A DNA stretch of 64,000 nucleotides, from the NCBI RefSeq assembly GCF_013366925.1, contig NZ_JAALDK010000001.1, positions 3,155,165 through 3,219,164 on the forward strand. The letters are read 5' to 3'. The position numbers and the translations under genes are program-made. Positions 44,105-53,322 of this stretch are shown here, piece after piece. Within the stretch, counting starts at the first letter, position 1, and each line of letters opens with the position of its first letter. The stretch comes from Paraburkholderia youngii (lineage in GTDB: Bacteria > Pseudomonadota > Gammaproteobacteria > Burkholderiales > Burkholderiaceae). The notes beneath the pieces are model-generated. The model was not told where the DNA came from and searched no databases. It saw only the letters and a program-made list of their open reading frames with translations.

Positions 44105-45469
44105 ATGGTTAATTCCACAAGCAAGAAAGCGGCGGCGCCTGCCATCGAGGTGCTCGGCACCGGATTGCCGCCGGTCGTCAATGTCGATGAATCGCGCTAC
44201 GTCAAGATTGGCTGGACCGTCGTACTGGTCGGCGTCGTAGGCTCGTTGCTGTGGGCCGCATTCGCGCCCCTCAGCAAGGGCACAGAGGTTCAGGGAACGG
44301 TGGTGGTGGCCGGCAATCGCAAGACCATCCAGCACCCGACCGGTGGCATCATTCGCGAAATCCTCGTTCAGGATGGCGATCAGGTGAAGGCCGGGCAAGT
44401 GCTCATCAGGATGAACGACGTGCAGACGCGCTCGCAGAACGCGACCATCCGCTCGCAGTACCTGACCGAGCTCGCCACCAAGGCGCGCCTCGTCGCGGAG
44501 GCGACCAATGCGAAGACCATCGCCTTCCCGCGTGAGTTGACGGACGGTGTCGCCGCACACGATCAGGAGGCCGAGGCCGACGTGCAGCTGCAGGAGCAAC
44601 TGCTGAGCGCGCGCCGGCTGGCACTGAAGGCGTCGATTGGCGCGCTGCAGGAGAGCATCGCCGGATACCAGGCGCAGCTGGCTGGCGAAAACGACGCGCA
44701 TGCTCAACGGCTGCTCGAGCACCAGGCGCTGCAGGACCAGTTGACCGGCGTTCGTGAGCTGGCGATCGAAGGATATGTGCCGCGCAGCAAGCTGAAGGAC
44801 CTGCAACGTCAGGAAGCCGTGCTGAACGGCGAGATCGCGCGCCAGGCGGGCACCGCCGGGGAATTGGCGAGCCAGTCGGCCGAGGCGCGTCTGCGTATCG
44901 CACAAGCGCAGGAAGACTATATGAAAGAGGTGCGCACGCAGTTGAGCGACGTGCAGCGTGACACCGAGGCATTGCGTAGCCGGCTGGACGAAAGCGAATT
45001 CAACCTTGCCAACAGCGAGGTCCGTTCCCCGGTTGACGGCACCGTCGTCGGGATGAGCGTCTTCACCGAAGGCGGCACGATCGGCCCCGGCGCGAAGCTG
45101 ATGGATGTGGTGCCGACTGGCGAACCGCTGGAAGCGGAAGGGCACCTCGAGGTGAACCTGGTCGACAAGGTTCGCACGGAAATGCCGGTCGACATGATGT
45201 TCACCGCGTTCAACCAGAACACCACCCCGAGAGTGCCCGGCACGCTGACGTTCGTGTCCGCCGACCGCCTCGTGGACGAACACACCGGCGCCCCGTACTA
45301 CAGGGTGCGCGCCAAAGTGACCGAGCAGGGCATGAAACAGTTGCGCAAGCTGGATATCAAGCCGGGCATGCCGGTCGAGATATTCATCAATGCAGGTCAG
45401 CGTTCGATGCTGAGCTATCTGCTCAAGCCGATCTTCGATCGCGCACACACTGCATTCACGGAGGACTGA
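44105..45469 (+). CDS. HlyD-family type I secretion periplasmic adaptor
   Basis: The product has 454 residues. One N-terminal helix (VVLVGVVGSLLWAAFAPL) is followed by a barrel-sandwich hybrid half (GTVVVAGNRKTIQHPTGGII, REILVQDGDQVKAGQVLIRM) and long coiled-coil hairpins (about 100-280). The second lipoyl half is NLANSEVRSPVDGTVVGMSV, and the C-terminal beta-barrel has MPVEIFINAGQRSMLSYLLK, typical of PrtE/HlyD. It links the inner-membrane ABC protein with TolC. Same operon, gaps of 14 and 1 bases. Confidence 0.94.
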   Translation: MVNSTSKKAAAPAIEVLGTGLPPVVNVDESRYVKIGWTVVLVGVVGSLLWAAFAPLSKGTEVQGTVVVAGNRKTIQHPTGGIIREILVQDGDQVKAGQVLIRMNDVQTRSQNATIRSQYLTELATKARLVAEATNAKTIAFPRELTDGVAAHDQEAEADVQLQEQLLSARRLALKASIGALQESIAGYQAQLAGENDAHAQRLLEHQALQDQLTGVRELAIEGYVPRSKLKDLQRQEAVLNGEIARQAGTAGELASQSAEARLRIAQAQEDYMKEVRTQLSDVQRDTEALRSRLDESEFNLANSEVRSPVDGTVVGMSVFTEGGTIGPGAKLMDVVPTGEPLEAEGHLEVNLVDKVRTEMPVDMMFTAFNQNTTPRVPGTLTFVSADRLVDEHTGAPYYRVRAKVTEQGMKQLRKLDIKPGMPVEIFINAGQRSMLSYLLKPIFDRAHTAFTED

Positions 45470-45470
45470 A

Positions 45471-46937
45471 GTGCAGCGCGTTTTTTCACTTCGGTCGTCC
45501 AACGCCGGTTCTACCGGCACGGCGCAGGCCGTTCCACGCCTGCGCACGTTGTTGCTGGCGATGTCGGTTGGTGCCGCAATGATCGCGCCGCGTCCAGCGC
45601 TTGCGCTCGGCCTCGTCGATGCGTACGAAGCCGCGCTCAGCCATGACCCGATTCTCGCGGGCGCGGCGAAGCAGAAGGAAGCCGATGATGCGAATGTCGG
45701 GATTGGTCGCTCGTATTTGTTGCCCAACGTTTCGGCGAATTACGCGCGATACCGCGACGTAACCGGTACGACGTACCTAGGTACGCAGTACGGGGATGTT
45801 TCCACACATCAGGTCTACGGTGCCTATTCCCAGGGCGTTTCGCTGCGTCAGCCACTGATCAACTTCGAAGGCATTGCGCGCTATCGCTACGGCAAGGCAA
45901 TCGCGCTCGCCGGGGACGCGACGTTCGACGATAGCCGGCAGGATTTGCTAGTGCGCGTGTTAACTGCCTATACGGATACGGTCTTCGCGGAAGATCAGTT
46001 GTCGCTCGCGCTCGCGCAGAAAAACGCGTTCGATGAACAGTACGCCGGCAATCAGGCGATGTTCAAGAACGGCGAGGGCACCCGCACGGATATCCTCGAA
46101 ACGAAATCGAAGGCCGCGCTGGCAGCGGCCGATGTCGCCGACGCCCGTGATAGCCTGGATAACGCTGCGCATGCGCTCGAAGCGCTGACCGGTTTGCCGG
46201 CGTCGCTCGATGTCGCGGGTCTGGACCGTCTGAAGGACGACTTTCAACCGGTGCTGCCCGAGCCGCTCAGTTTCGATCATTGGCACGATATTGCGTTGGA
46301 AAACAACGCGCAGTTGATCGCTGGTCGACACTCAGTTGAAGCGGCGCAGCAAAAGATGAAGATCGTACAGGCGGGCTTTTATCCGCACGTGGATCTGGTG
46401 GCGAGCGTTGGTCAGAATCAGTCGACCCAGACCAATGCGATCGGTACTCGCTATCTGACCAAATCGGTCGGTGTTGAAGTCACGATACCGCTGTATTCCG
46501 GTGGACTCGTGCGCGCGTCGACCCAACAGGAGCAGGCTAATTACGAACGTGCGCAATTCGAATTGCAAGACAAGACCGACAAGGTGTTGCTCGACCTGCG
46601 CAAACAGTACAACCAGTGCGTGAGCAGCATGACGCGCATCGACTCCCTCAAAAGCGCCGTCGAATCCGCGATGCTGCAGATCGTGGCGACCCGCAAAAGC
46701 GTTCAGGCGGGCGTGCGCACAAATGCCGACGTATTGACGGCTACACAGCAGCTGTATTCGGCCAGACGTGATCTGGCTCGCGCGCGTTATCAGTTCCTGC
46801 TGGCAGATCTGCAACTCAAACACGCTGCCGGGATATTGACCGAGCAGGATCTGGTGGAGATCGCGCAGTCGTTCGTTCCACCTGCCCAGGCGGCGCCGCT
46901 CGCCAATGCGGTGGTGCCGACAGCGCGGGTTCATTGA
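45471..46937 (+). CDS. TolC-family outer-membrane channel of the T1SS
   Basis: The product has 488 residues starting at GTG 45471, one base after the adaptor stop. A signal peptide ends near PALALG. TolC architecture is shown by GLVDAYEAALSHDPILAGAA at the N-terminus, NVGIGRSYLLPNVSANYARY, the duplicated half VEAAQQKMKIVQAGFYPHVD and VEVTIPLYSGGLVRASTQQE. Helical repeats and NADVLTATQQLYSARRDLAR near the C-terminus complete it. Forms the trimeric exit duct for the type I exporter; a hairpin terminator follows. Confidence 0.93.
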   Translation: MQRVFSLRSSNAGSTGTAQAVPRLRTLLLAMSVGAAMIAPRPALALGLVDAYEAALSHDPILAGAAKQKEADDANVGIGRSYLLPNVSANYARYRDVTGTTYLGTQYGDVSTHQVYGAYSQGVSLRQPLINFEGIARYRYGKAIALAGDATFDDSRQDLLVRVLTAYTDTVFAEDQLSLALAQKNAFDEQYAGNQAMFKNGEGTRTDILETKSKAALAAADVADARDSLDNAAHALEALTGLPASLDVAGLDRLKDDFQPVLPEPLSFDHWHDIALENNAQLIAGRHSVEAAQQKMKIVQAGFYPHVDLVASVGQNQSTQTNAIGTRYLTKSVGVEVTIPLYSGGLVRASTQQEQANYERAQFELQDKTDKVLLDLRKQYNQCVSSMTRIDSLKSAVESAMLQIVATRKSVQAGVRTNADVLTATQQLYSARRDLARARYQFLLADLQLKHAAGILTEQDLVEIAQSFVPPAQAAPLANAVVPTARVH

Positions 46938-46950
46938 TCGATACCGTGCG

Positions 46951-46976
46951 CCACGCCCGATCACGTGTGGGCGTGG
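46951..46976 (+). terminator. Hairpin terminator after the T1SS operon
   Basis: CCACGCCC and GGGCGTGG form a perfect 8-bp stem with a 10-base loop, 13 bases after the TolC stop. A T run appears only about 25 bases later, so it may act with help of Rho. Confidence 0.55.
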
Positions 46977-47018
46977 CATTGGCGTGGCGGTTCTCTTTAC
47001 CTATTTTTACTTAAGGAT

Positions 47019-47034
47019 TGTGCTGGCACGCACA
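47019..47034. promoter_or_regulatory. CRP-like variant site TGTGCTGGCACGCACA
   Basis: Perfectly symmetric arms GATTGTGC and GCACAATC (47016-47037) with six bases between. Each half differs from the CRP consensus at one position. It lies 93 bases upstream of the small gene at 47128. It could instead be a second terminator hairpin for the T1SS operon. Confidence 0.5.
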
Positions 47035-47127
47035 ATCTTGTTTGGGCATCTGCACTAAATTAGGTGGCATCGTGGTCCGGCAGCATTTCCAATTGCCGAG
47101 TGCCGCGCAATCTCACCGAAACAGATC

Positions 47128-47520
47128 ATGAAGCCCGATTCAATCACAAAGCGAAAGGCCGCAAGCGGCAAAAGACTCGGTCTGCGACGCTGGATCGTGG
47201 ACTGGACCATCGAGCCGGCTGCGGCCTCAGGCCATATCAGCCTGTCGTTATACGTGGCGGGCGAGTCAGACGACAACGTTGGCTCGTCGACCACCCGGCA
47301 TTTCCTGCTCCGACAGGATCGGTTGAGCGAATTGATCGATGCGCTGAACGGGACGCTGCAGCATTCAAATGCCAGCCGCCTGCTCGAAGAACAGGCGCGC
47401 GCAGCGGATCCTGCCGCGGGTCATGACGCGGACACTGCCGGGGAGTTTGCAGAAAGGGATCAGCCTGATTTGACGTCGAACCACTTCTCACTCGGCGCTT
47501 ATGGCCTCGTGGGTAATTGA
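47128..47520 (+). CDS. Small hypothetical protein linked to the surface locus
   Basis: The product has 130 residues. A basic start (MKPDSITKRKAASGKRLGLR) precedes a compact domain, RRWIVDWTIEPAAASGHISL, SLYVAGES and RHFLLRQDRLSELIDALNGT, then an acidic tail. No family is recognised. The pattern RW-(V/I)D...strand...R-F-L...(L/M)I--L-G resembles the truncated gene at 59945-60228, and both have a CRP-type box upstream. Placed between the exporter and its putative cargo, it may be an accessory such as a chaperone or regulator; that is a guess. No signal peptide. The ribosome site is weak. Confidence 0.55.
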   Translation: MKPDSITKRKAASGKRLGLRRWIVDWTIEPAAASGHISLSLYVAGESDDNVGSSTTRHFLLRQDRLSELIDALNGTLQHSNASRLLEEQARAADPAAGHDADTAGEFAERDQPDLTSNHFSLGAYGLVGN

Positions 47521-47961
47521 CGGCAACGGGATGCGATTTCTTTAGGGTCATGCTTGGTTTTAACGTTTGCGTGTCGCATCCCGCAGTGTTGGGCGTTCCT
47601 TCCGTTTGGCAAGGTCGGTTCTAGCCGGAGAGGGGAAACAAGCGCTCATGCGTTACCGCGCCCAGCGCTCGTATTCTTTGCAAGGCTTCTTTAAAAGCTC
47701 TTTCCCGCATCAAATGCCTCTTTCTCAGGTCTGAGTTGCGCAGAAAAAAAGCAACTCTATCGCCGAGTCTCCAACTATTTGCGCTTTTGTGCGCGCCATC
47801 ACAATTCGCGAACAACCCGACGTTGAAAATCCCCCTGCGTTGTAGCTTTGTGGAAAACCGTCGGGTGATTCAAGTCCAATGAATCTGACGCGTCGACTCC
47901 CTAACGGCTCATGACGTATCACACATGTGTTGATATTCGTACTCTATCGGAGAAGAATCAA
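47521..47961. other. Leader region of the surface-protein gene
   Basis: About 440 bases without a gene. They hold a CRP-like site (47788-47803) and the palindrome ACACATGTGT at 47921-47930 inside a TATC...GATA frame, 31 bases before the start codon. A long untranslated leader would fit a highly expressed surface protein. Confidence 0.5.
47788..47803. promoter_or_regulatory. CRP-type site TGTGCGCGCCATCACA
   Basis: Nine of ten consensus positions of TGTGA-N6-TCACA, 158 bases upstream of the surface-protein start. Same spacing as the other boxes of the locus. Confidence 0.6.
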
Positions 47962-50900
47962 ATGGCTGCAGCACAATATTACGAAGAAGTACAACAGGCG
48001 TATCTGGCTTATTATGGCCGCCCGGCTGACCCCGCAGGTCAAGAATACTGGGCAATGCGGTTGGACAACGCCGGGGGCAACCTGAGCTCGATCATCAACG
48101 AGTTCGGTACGTCGACTGAATCGACCGCCCTGTACGGTGGCTCGAACCTGGCAGCGCAAATCACCGCGATCTATCAGACGCTGTTCGGCCGTGCTCCTGA
48201 CGCCGAAGGTCTGAACTTCTATCAACACGGCATTAACACCGGCGAATTCACGCTGGCTTCGGTCGCACTGAACATCTACTACGGCGCGACGGGCACCGAC
48301 AAAGCTCAACTGGATGCAAAGCAGGCTTACGCTGACGCATTCACGAATGCTCTGTCGGCATCGGTGTCGGCGCAAATCGCCTACTCGGGCAAGACCGCTT
48401 CGGACAATGCTCGCGCAGCCGTTGCAGCCGTGACCGATACGGCTTCGGAAGGCACTGCAGTCGGGAACCTGGAGTCGACGCTGGCGAACATCAATGCGGG
48501 CGCTGTTGGACAGACGGTTACGCTCACTACGGGTGCGGATAACTTCACGCTGACCGGCAGCAACAATGTCGTCAATGGCGTCCTGAACGACGCCTCTGTG
48601 ACGGGCAACGCCGCCGCGACGCTCACGCCGCTGGACAAAATCTCCGGCACCGGCACGGGTAACGTCCTTAATCTCGTTGATTTGCAAGCGGGCGGCACGG
48701 CCTTGGCGACGGGTATCTCGGTTTCGGGCGTGCAAACGGTCAACGTCACCGCTAGCGGCGCGTCCGGCGCGGATAACTTCTCGAACTTCACTGGTCTGAC
48801 CCAGTTGAACGTGACGGAAGCTGGTGGTGCTGCGGGCACTACTGCCGCTGCTACGACGGCTGTGACGCTCACTGACAGCGCTGCTGCCGCGTCGACAATC
48901 AACGTTCAGGGCGGTTCGAACGTTGCTGTCACGGCTAATGGCGTGACGGCTGCCGGCACCATCAACGTCGGTACGACGACGCAAGCGGCCGGTACCGTTT
49001 CCGTCACCGAAAATATGCTGGCCACCCAAACGGGCCTCCACACGGCTGACGCTATCAACGTGACGGGCGGTACGTCGGTCACGGTCACGGCCAACCTGAA
49101 TGAAAAGGCTGGCGCGGGCAACACGGTCACGGGTGGTGTTATTTCCGTCACGGGCGGGTCGGCCACGACGACCGTCACGGTCAATCAAACGGCTGCCGCA
49201 ACGGCTGCTAACGCACAGCTGGCAGTCGCCGGCGTGTCGCAGACGGTCGGCGCGACTCCGGCCGCGCCCGGCGTGCAGGCAGTCACTGCCACCACGCAGA
49301 CGCCCGCAGAGCTTGCTTCCGCCGCCGTTGCAGGTGTGGTAGACGGTCAGGTTATCGTCCAGGACGCAAACTACGGCACGCAGCTCGCCAACACCATCAC
49401 ATCGGTGTCGCTGGCAAACTTCGGCAACAACTCGCAAATCAACGACAACGCTCTGACGTCTCTGTCGCTGACGGGTGGCACTGGCACGCTGACGCTGACC
49501 AATGGTGCGACCACGCCGACCAACACGACGCTCGCCCTGTCGTTGGACGGCGTTGGCACGAGCGCAGCAGGTGTGACCTTCGCTGACGCAAATGGTGAAG
49601 TTAAGACGCTGAATGTGACGACGGCTACGGCAGACTCGTACCTCACCGTTACGGATGCCCATCTGCAGAGCCTTAACATCTCCGGCACGAACACGCTGCA
49701 TCTGAGCACCGTTCCGGCCACGGTCACGACGATTGCAGTGTCGGGTGCGGCAGGCTTCAACGATGGCGGCACGCTGGCCGCTGACGCCGCGCTGACGTCG
49801 TTCACCACGACGTCGAGCGGCAAGATTGTGGCTACGCTGGACGATACGAAGCAATCGTTCGTTGGTTCGACCGGTCAGGACGTCATCACGATTTCGGCGG
49901 ACGCTACGAAGGCCATCACCGGTGGTTCGGCGACGAACAACGAGGTCATCTTCAACAAGGCCGCGACGACGTTCAATGCTACCGCTGCAGACCTGACCAA
50001 CACGAACGTGACGGGCTTCAGCGTTTTCGGTCTGGGTGCAAACTCGTCGGGGACGTGGGACCTGAGCAAATTCAACTCGGGCTTCAACGCCATCGACGTG
50101 ACGGCCGGCAACACCGCAGCTAACGTTGCCAATACCATCGTCAACGCTGCGACCGGTACGTCGCTCAGCATTGACGGTTCGGGTACTGACACGGGCTCGG
50201 TGTCCTTGTCGTATGTTGACACCACCGGCGCGACTGACACGACCAACCTGACGATTGGTTCTGCGACGGCTGCCGGCCTCAGCATCGCTAGCGTGACCCT
50301 CGCTGACGCAAACGGAGTCGGTGTCAATACCGTCAACGTGACGACCTTGGGTACGGACATCAATAACGCGGGCGGCGCAACGGATACCATCGGAGCGCTC
50401 AACGACAACGGGCTGTCTGTCCTGAATGTGAGCGGAACCGCAGGTCTGTCGATTACCGCGCTCGACGAAACAGCGCATCAGGCAACGGCGTTCACCATCA
50501 ACTCGACCGAGTCGGGCCAGAACGGCACGACGATTGGCACCCTGACTGACATCAACCTGGGCAACCTGACCTTCACGGGTACGGCTAATGCCGATGTCGG
50601 TCAACTCGTTGTCGCGGGTGGCTCGGTGACGAACCTCACCATCACGAACTCGGGCACGGGCATGGCTACGGTGGGTGACGGCACCGCCTTCACTGATGCC
50701 GCACTGACCAAGTTGACGCTGAACGGTAATGTGAATCTGACAACTGGCGTGTTGGCAGCAACGAGCGGCGTCACCATTGCTGGTTCGACGGACAACGCTC
50801 ACGTCACGCTTAACCTGGCGGGGGCCACGACCGGTACCGACTCCATCAGCCTGGGCAACGCCAACAACAGCATTATCGATACGAGCATTGGCGGCACGGT

Positions 50901-51396
50901 CAACGTTACCGTCGGAACTGGCTTCAATCTCATCAAGCTCGGTGACTTCGGTGCTGCTGGCACGACGACCACGGGTACCTACAATGTGACCCTGGGTGCC
51001 CACACGGATACGGCAAGCCTCTACGACAGCATCTTCGTCGCGGATACGGGCTCGGCGTCAGTTGTTGCCACCCCGACGACGGTGATTACCGGTGCAGTGA
51101 AGGGCGACGTCATTACCACGACTGACGCCAACGCACTCACGGTCACGACGCTGACGGCTAACCAACTGTCGAGCCTCGCGAATGCGGCAAATCTGGCTAC
51201 CGCAATCAGCCAGGCTTCGGCGATGACCGTTGGCGCTCATGGTGTCGATTCGTTCGTGTACGGTGGCAACACGTATGTGGTTGAAAACGTTGCTGCTGGT
51301 ACTGCCGCTGCGACCAGCACGGTTCTCGAACTTGCTGGTGTGCATACCATCTCGAGCACGGGCAACGCGGCAGGTGCGTTCCACGTCGCAAGCTAA
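47962..51396 (+). CDS. Large beta-strand-repeat surface protein with DUF4214, putative T1SS cargo (S-layer-like)
   Basis: The product has 1144 residues. ATG 47962 follows CGGAGAAG; no signal peptide is present. Residues 1-130 carry two DUF4214-type repeats (YLAYYGRPADPAGQEYW and YQTLFGRAPDAEGLNFY), as in many type I secreted surface proteins. The rest is Ala/Thr/Asn/Gly-rich without Cys, with repeating strands (LTTGADNFTLTGSNN, TVNVTASGASGADNF, LNVTTATADSYLTV), resembling RsaA-like S-layer proteins and RTX-related adhesins. The classic GGxGxDxUx repeats are scarce. The C-terminus AGVHTISSTGNAAGAFHVAS could be the secretion signal. The exporter genes lie 1 kb upstream. The opposite strand is open for about 1000 codons, a by-product of composition. 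S-layer identity is inferred. Confidence 0.8.
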   Translation: MAAAQYYEEVQQAYLAYYGRPADPAGQEYWAMRLDNAGGNLSSIINEFGTSTESTALYGGSNLAAQITAIYQTLFGRAPDAEGLNFYQHGINTGEFTLASVALNIYYGATGTDKAQLDAKQAYADAFTNALSASVSAQIAYSGKTASDNARAAVAAVTDTASEGTAVGNLESTLANINAGAVGQTVTLTTGADNFTLTGSNNVVNGVLNDASVTGNAAATLTPLDKISGTGTGNVLNLVDLQAGGTALATGISVSGVQTVNVTASGASGADNFSNFTGLTQLNVTEAGGAAGTTAAATTAVTLTDSAAAASTINVQGGSNVAVTANGVTAAGTINVGTTTQAAGTVSVTENMLATQTGLHTADAINVTGGTSVTVTANLNEKAGAGNTVTGGVISVTGGSATTTVTVNQTAAATAANAQLAVAGVSQTVGATPAAPGVQAVTATTQTPAELASAAVAGVVDGQVIVQDANYGTQLANTITSVSLANFGNNSQINDNALTSLSLTGGTGTLTLTNGATTPTNTTLALSLDGVGTSAAGVTFADANGEVKTLNVTTATADSYLTVTDAHLQSLNISGTNTLHLSTVPATVTTIAVSGAAGFNDGGTLAADAALTSFTTTSSGKIVATLDDTKQSFVGSTGQDVITISADATKAITGGSATNNEVIFNKAATTFNATAADLTNTNVTGFSVFGLGANSSGTWDLSKFNSGFNAIDVTAGNTAANVANTIVNAATGTSLSIDGSGTDTGSVSLSYVDTTGATDTTNLTIGSATAAGLSIASVTLADANGVGVNTVNVTTLGTDINNAGGATDTIGALNDNGLSVLNVSGTAGLSITALDETAHQATAFTINSTESGQNGTTIGTLTDINLGNLTFTGTANADVGQLVVAGGSVTNLTITNSGTGMATVGDGTAFTDAALTKLTLNGNVNLTTGVLAATSGVTIAGSTDNAHVTLNLAGATTGTDSISLGNANNSIIDTSIGGTVNVTVGTGFNLIKLGDFGAAGTTTTGTYNVTLGAHTDTASLYDSIFVADTGSASVVATPTTVITGAVKGDVITTTDANALTVTTLTANQLSSLANAANLATAISQASAMTVGAHGVDSFVYGGNTYVVENVAAGTAAATSTVLELAGVHTISSTGNAAGAFHVAS

Positions 51397-51432
51397 TAGG
51401 CCTTTGTAGTAGTAAGCATAGCCTTAGCGTTG

Positions 51433-51471
51433 AAACCCCGCCTTCTCACGAGAGGAGCGGGGTTTTTATTT
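51433..51471 (+). terminator. Strong intrinsic terminator of the surface-protein gene
   Basis: AAACCCCGC and GCGGGGTTT pair around a 19-base loop that can pair further (CTTCTC/GAGAGG-like), followed by TTTATTTTC. It starts 36 bases after the stop. Confidence 0.88.
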
Positions 51472-51834
51472 TCTTGGATAAGTAGGTGAAGTTTTCCGGC
51501 CATGTCCACCGAGCCGTGCTTCGCCTGTGCTGACGGATAAAGGTCCGATCCGGCGCTGCGCGAGATGGAAATCTCGATCAATAGGAACTGGATCTAACCA
51601 GCTAAACAGGAGCGGCAAAGGTGCGGCACTCCAACGGGGCAAGTAAAGTCACGGTTAAGAGCGGTCCATGGGTAAAACTCTGGACCGGATCGGACAGACG
51701 ATGTCAGATCGTTCGGCTCAGTTCGGCCAGGAAGCGTCACTCGCTCGCCGCCGCGCAGCGACTGGAGATTGCCCCACATCGGACCCTGCCCCGCGACGGC
51801 TGAGGCTGGATACGATTTGGCATCACAGCGGTAA
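51472..51834. other. Intergenic region, nothing recognised
   Basis: About 360 bases of mixed composition. No frame resembles a known protein; stretches such as GGATCGGACAGACGATG look like decayed dispersed repeat DNA. Confidence 0.45.
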
Positions 51835-53043
51835 CTAAAGGAATCCCCTCATGCCCGGCACTTTAAGCACGACTCCAGCAATCAAATAGCACGCAACGCA
51901 ACTCAAAGCGCCGGTCACGCCAAACTTGACCAAGGGATTGGCATGCACGCTGCTCCATGAGAGTGCGATCGCCACCAAAATCGGGGGATGCAAGATGTAT
52001 ATAGTGTAGGCTCGTCTCGACAGGCGACGCATCAAGCGGCCTAGCCGTGAGAAATTCCGCTGAAAAAAGCGGAGCAAGAAGAGGATGATGCCCCATGCGA
52101 CAAACGGTTCCCAAAGCGCATACACGATGTGCATCGTGTCGTGTTGCGATTTCGGCGATGCTCCTGAGAGATAGTAGGCGAGCGGCAAAATCGGCAACGT
52201 CACGAGGCTGACAAGCGACCAGAACTTCACCTGTCGGGCTGGGAGGAATTCCAGCCGCCGCCCTCTTGCAGCCGCAAATCCGGCAGCGAATAGCACGACG
52301 TAGCTCGCGAAATACCCGAGCTGAAGGCCCCACACATTGACGCCGACCGGCCACCTGATCCTCAGGATGAATGCCGCCGCGCCAGTCAATAGTGCGCCGA
52401 CGCCAAGCGTCAAGTTTGTCGGGAACGAGACCTCGCGAACACGAAGTGGATCACCTACGTAGCGGAGGAGGGCCACGCCGACGGCGAGCAACAAGGTGAA
52501 AATCAGCAACGCCTGAGCAAACCACATTGGACCGGAGTCGAATGTTCCTCTCGATACGAGCGTCCTGAGCGTCGCTCCAAAAAGAAGTCCCTTGCTGGTT
52601 TGCGCCAATGCAATGGTAATGGGACCAAGCACCACCCCGTAGAACAACAATGGCAAGCCCAACCTGAAAAAGCGGTCAAAAAGGAATTGAGGCAGTCCTT
52701 TTCTGGCCAGAGACGATCGTGAGTAATAGCCCGCGAGAAGGAAGAACAGGCCCATGAAGAAAGCCTGGTTGACGGTGCAGAACAACACAAGGCAGATGGT
52801 TGCGACGTCCCGGCTCGGCGAGACCTCGTGGTAATACCAACCGCCAATCGCCCCGTAGGTAATAGCGCAGTGATGAAACACCACCAGTAATGTCGTAAAT
52901 GCACGTAGCGCATCCAGGCCGACATTTCTGTCGGTCTGAATGAAGTTCGCCGGGGAAACCTCGCTCCCCGAAGCCAGATCGTTGGCCGCTATGGACACGT
53001 TTCGTATCGGTGATTTTGCTGGTACGCCAGAGAAGGTGGTCAA
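51835..53043 (-). CDS. Acyltransferase-3 family membrane protein
   Basis: The product has up to 402 residues; a shorter start cannot be excluded because homology begins near DRNVGLDALRAFTTLLVVFHHC. Ten or so membrane helices and the family blocks RNVGLDALRAFTTLLVVFHH (with the His thought to act in acyl transfer), FMGLFFLLAGYYSRSSL, GPMWFAQALLIFTLLLA and AYTIYILHPPILVAIALSW define it. Members O-acylate surface sugars or osmoregulated glucans (OpgC/OafA types). Close to a glycan locus, modification of the exported polysaccharide is possible, but it is a separate unit. Confidence 0.88.
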   Translation of the reverse strand: MTTFSGVPAKSPIRNVSIAANDLASGSEVSPANFIQTDRNVGLDALRAFTTLLVVFHHCAITYGAIGGWYYHEVSPSRDVATICLVLFCTVNQAFFMGLFFLLAGYYSRSSLARKGLPQFLFDRFFRLGLPLLFYGVVLGPITIALAQTSKGLLFGATLRTLVSRGTFDSGPMWFAQALLIFTLLLAVGVALLRYVGDPLRVREVSFPTNLTLGVGALLTGAAAFILRIRWPVGVNVWGLQLGYFASYVVLFAAGFAAARGRRLEFLPARQVKFWSLVSLVTLPILPLAYYLSGASPKSQHDTMHIVYALWEPFVAWGIILFLLRFFQRNFSRLGRLMRRLSRRAYTIYILHPPILVAIALSWSSVHANPLVKFGVTGALSCVACYLIAGVVLKVPGMRGFL

Positions 53044-53105
53044 TCTACTCCGAAAATATTACAGAGTTCCAACCAGCAATGGCTGACCTCGAACTTCCGA
53101 TGCCA

Positions 53106-53236
53106 ATGTCCGTAAGCTGAAGAAGCACCTCCGACATTCACGTCAGGGGAGCGAGCGTCTGCGCAGGGTCGACTGCGGTCGACTAGGCGGGGCAGCAGTC
53201 GGGCCATCTACGGACATTCGCACCCAAGCGCAGACG
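53106..53236. repeat. Nested inverted-repeat element
   Basis: ATGTCCGTA (53106-53114) pairs with TACGGACAT (53209-53217), and CGTCTGCGC (53156-53164) with GCGCAGACG (53228-53236). GTCGACTGCGGTCGAC lies between them. The central GGGCAGCAGTCGGGCCAT is a diverged, inverted relative of the 78-bp repeat at 11186 and 17062. Confidence 0.5.
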
Positions 53237-53322
53237 GCCACTTAAACGTCCGATCCATTACGGCGGATTCAACCGGTGGATGCAACACACTGAAAGCTGC
53301 TCAGGCAGTGGGAGTGTTGCAG

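Noticed and set aside
44060..45727. 555-codon minus-strand frame opposite the HlyD and TolC genes
   Set aside because: Antisense to two well-supported genes, composition rich in Arg/His/Gln, no ribosome site.
47944..51003. A 1019-codon open frame on the minus strand opposite the surface-protein gene
   Set aside because: Its Arg/Val/Asp-rich product matches no family and has no ribosome site. It is explained by the skewed codon use (NNC/NNG, few T-starting complements) of the repeat-rich plus-strand gene.
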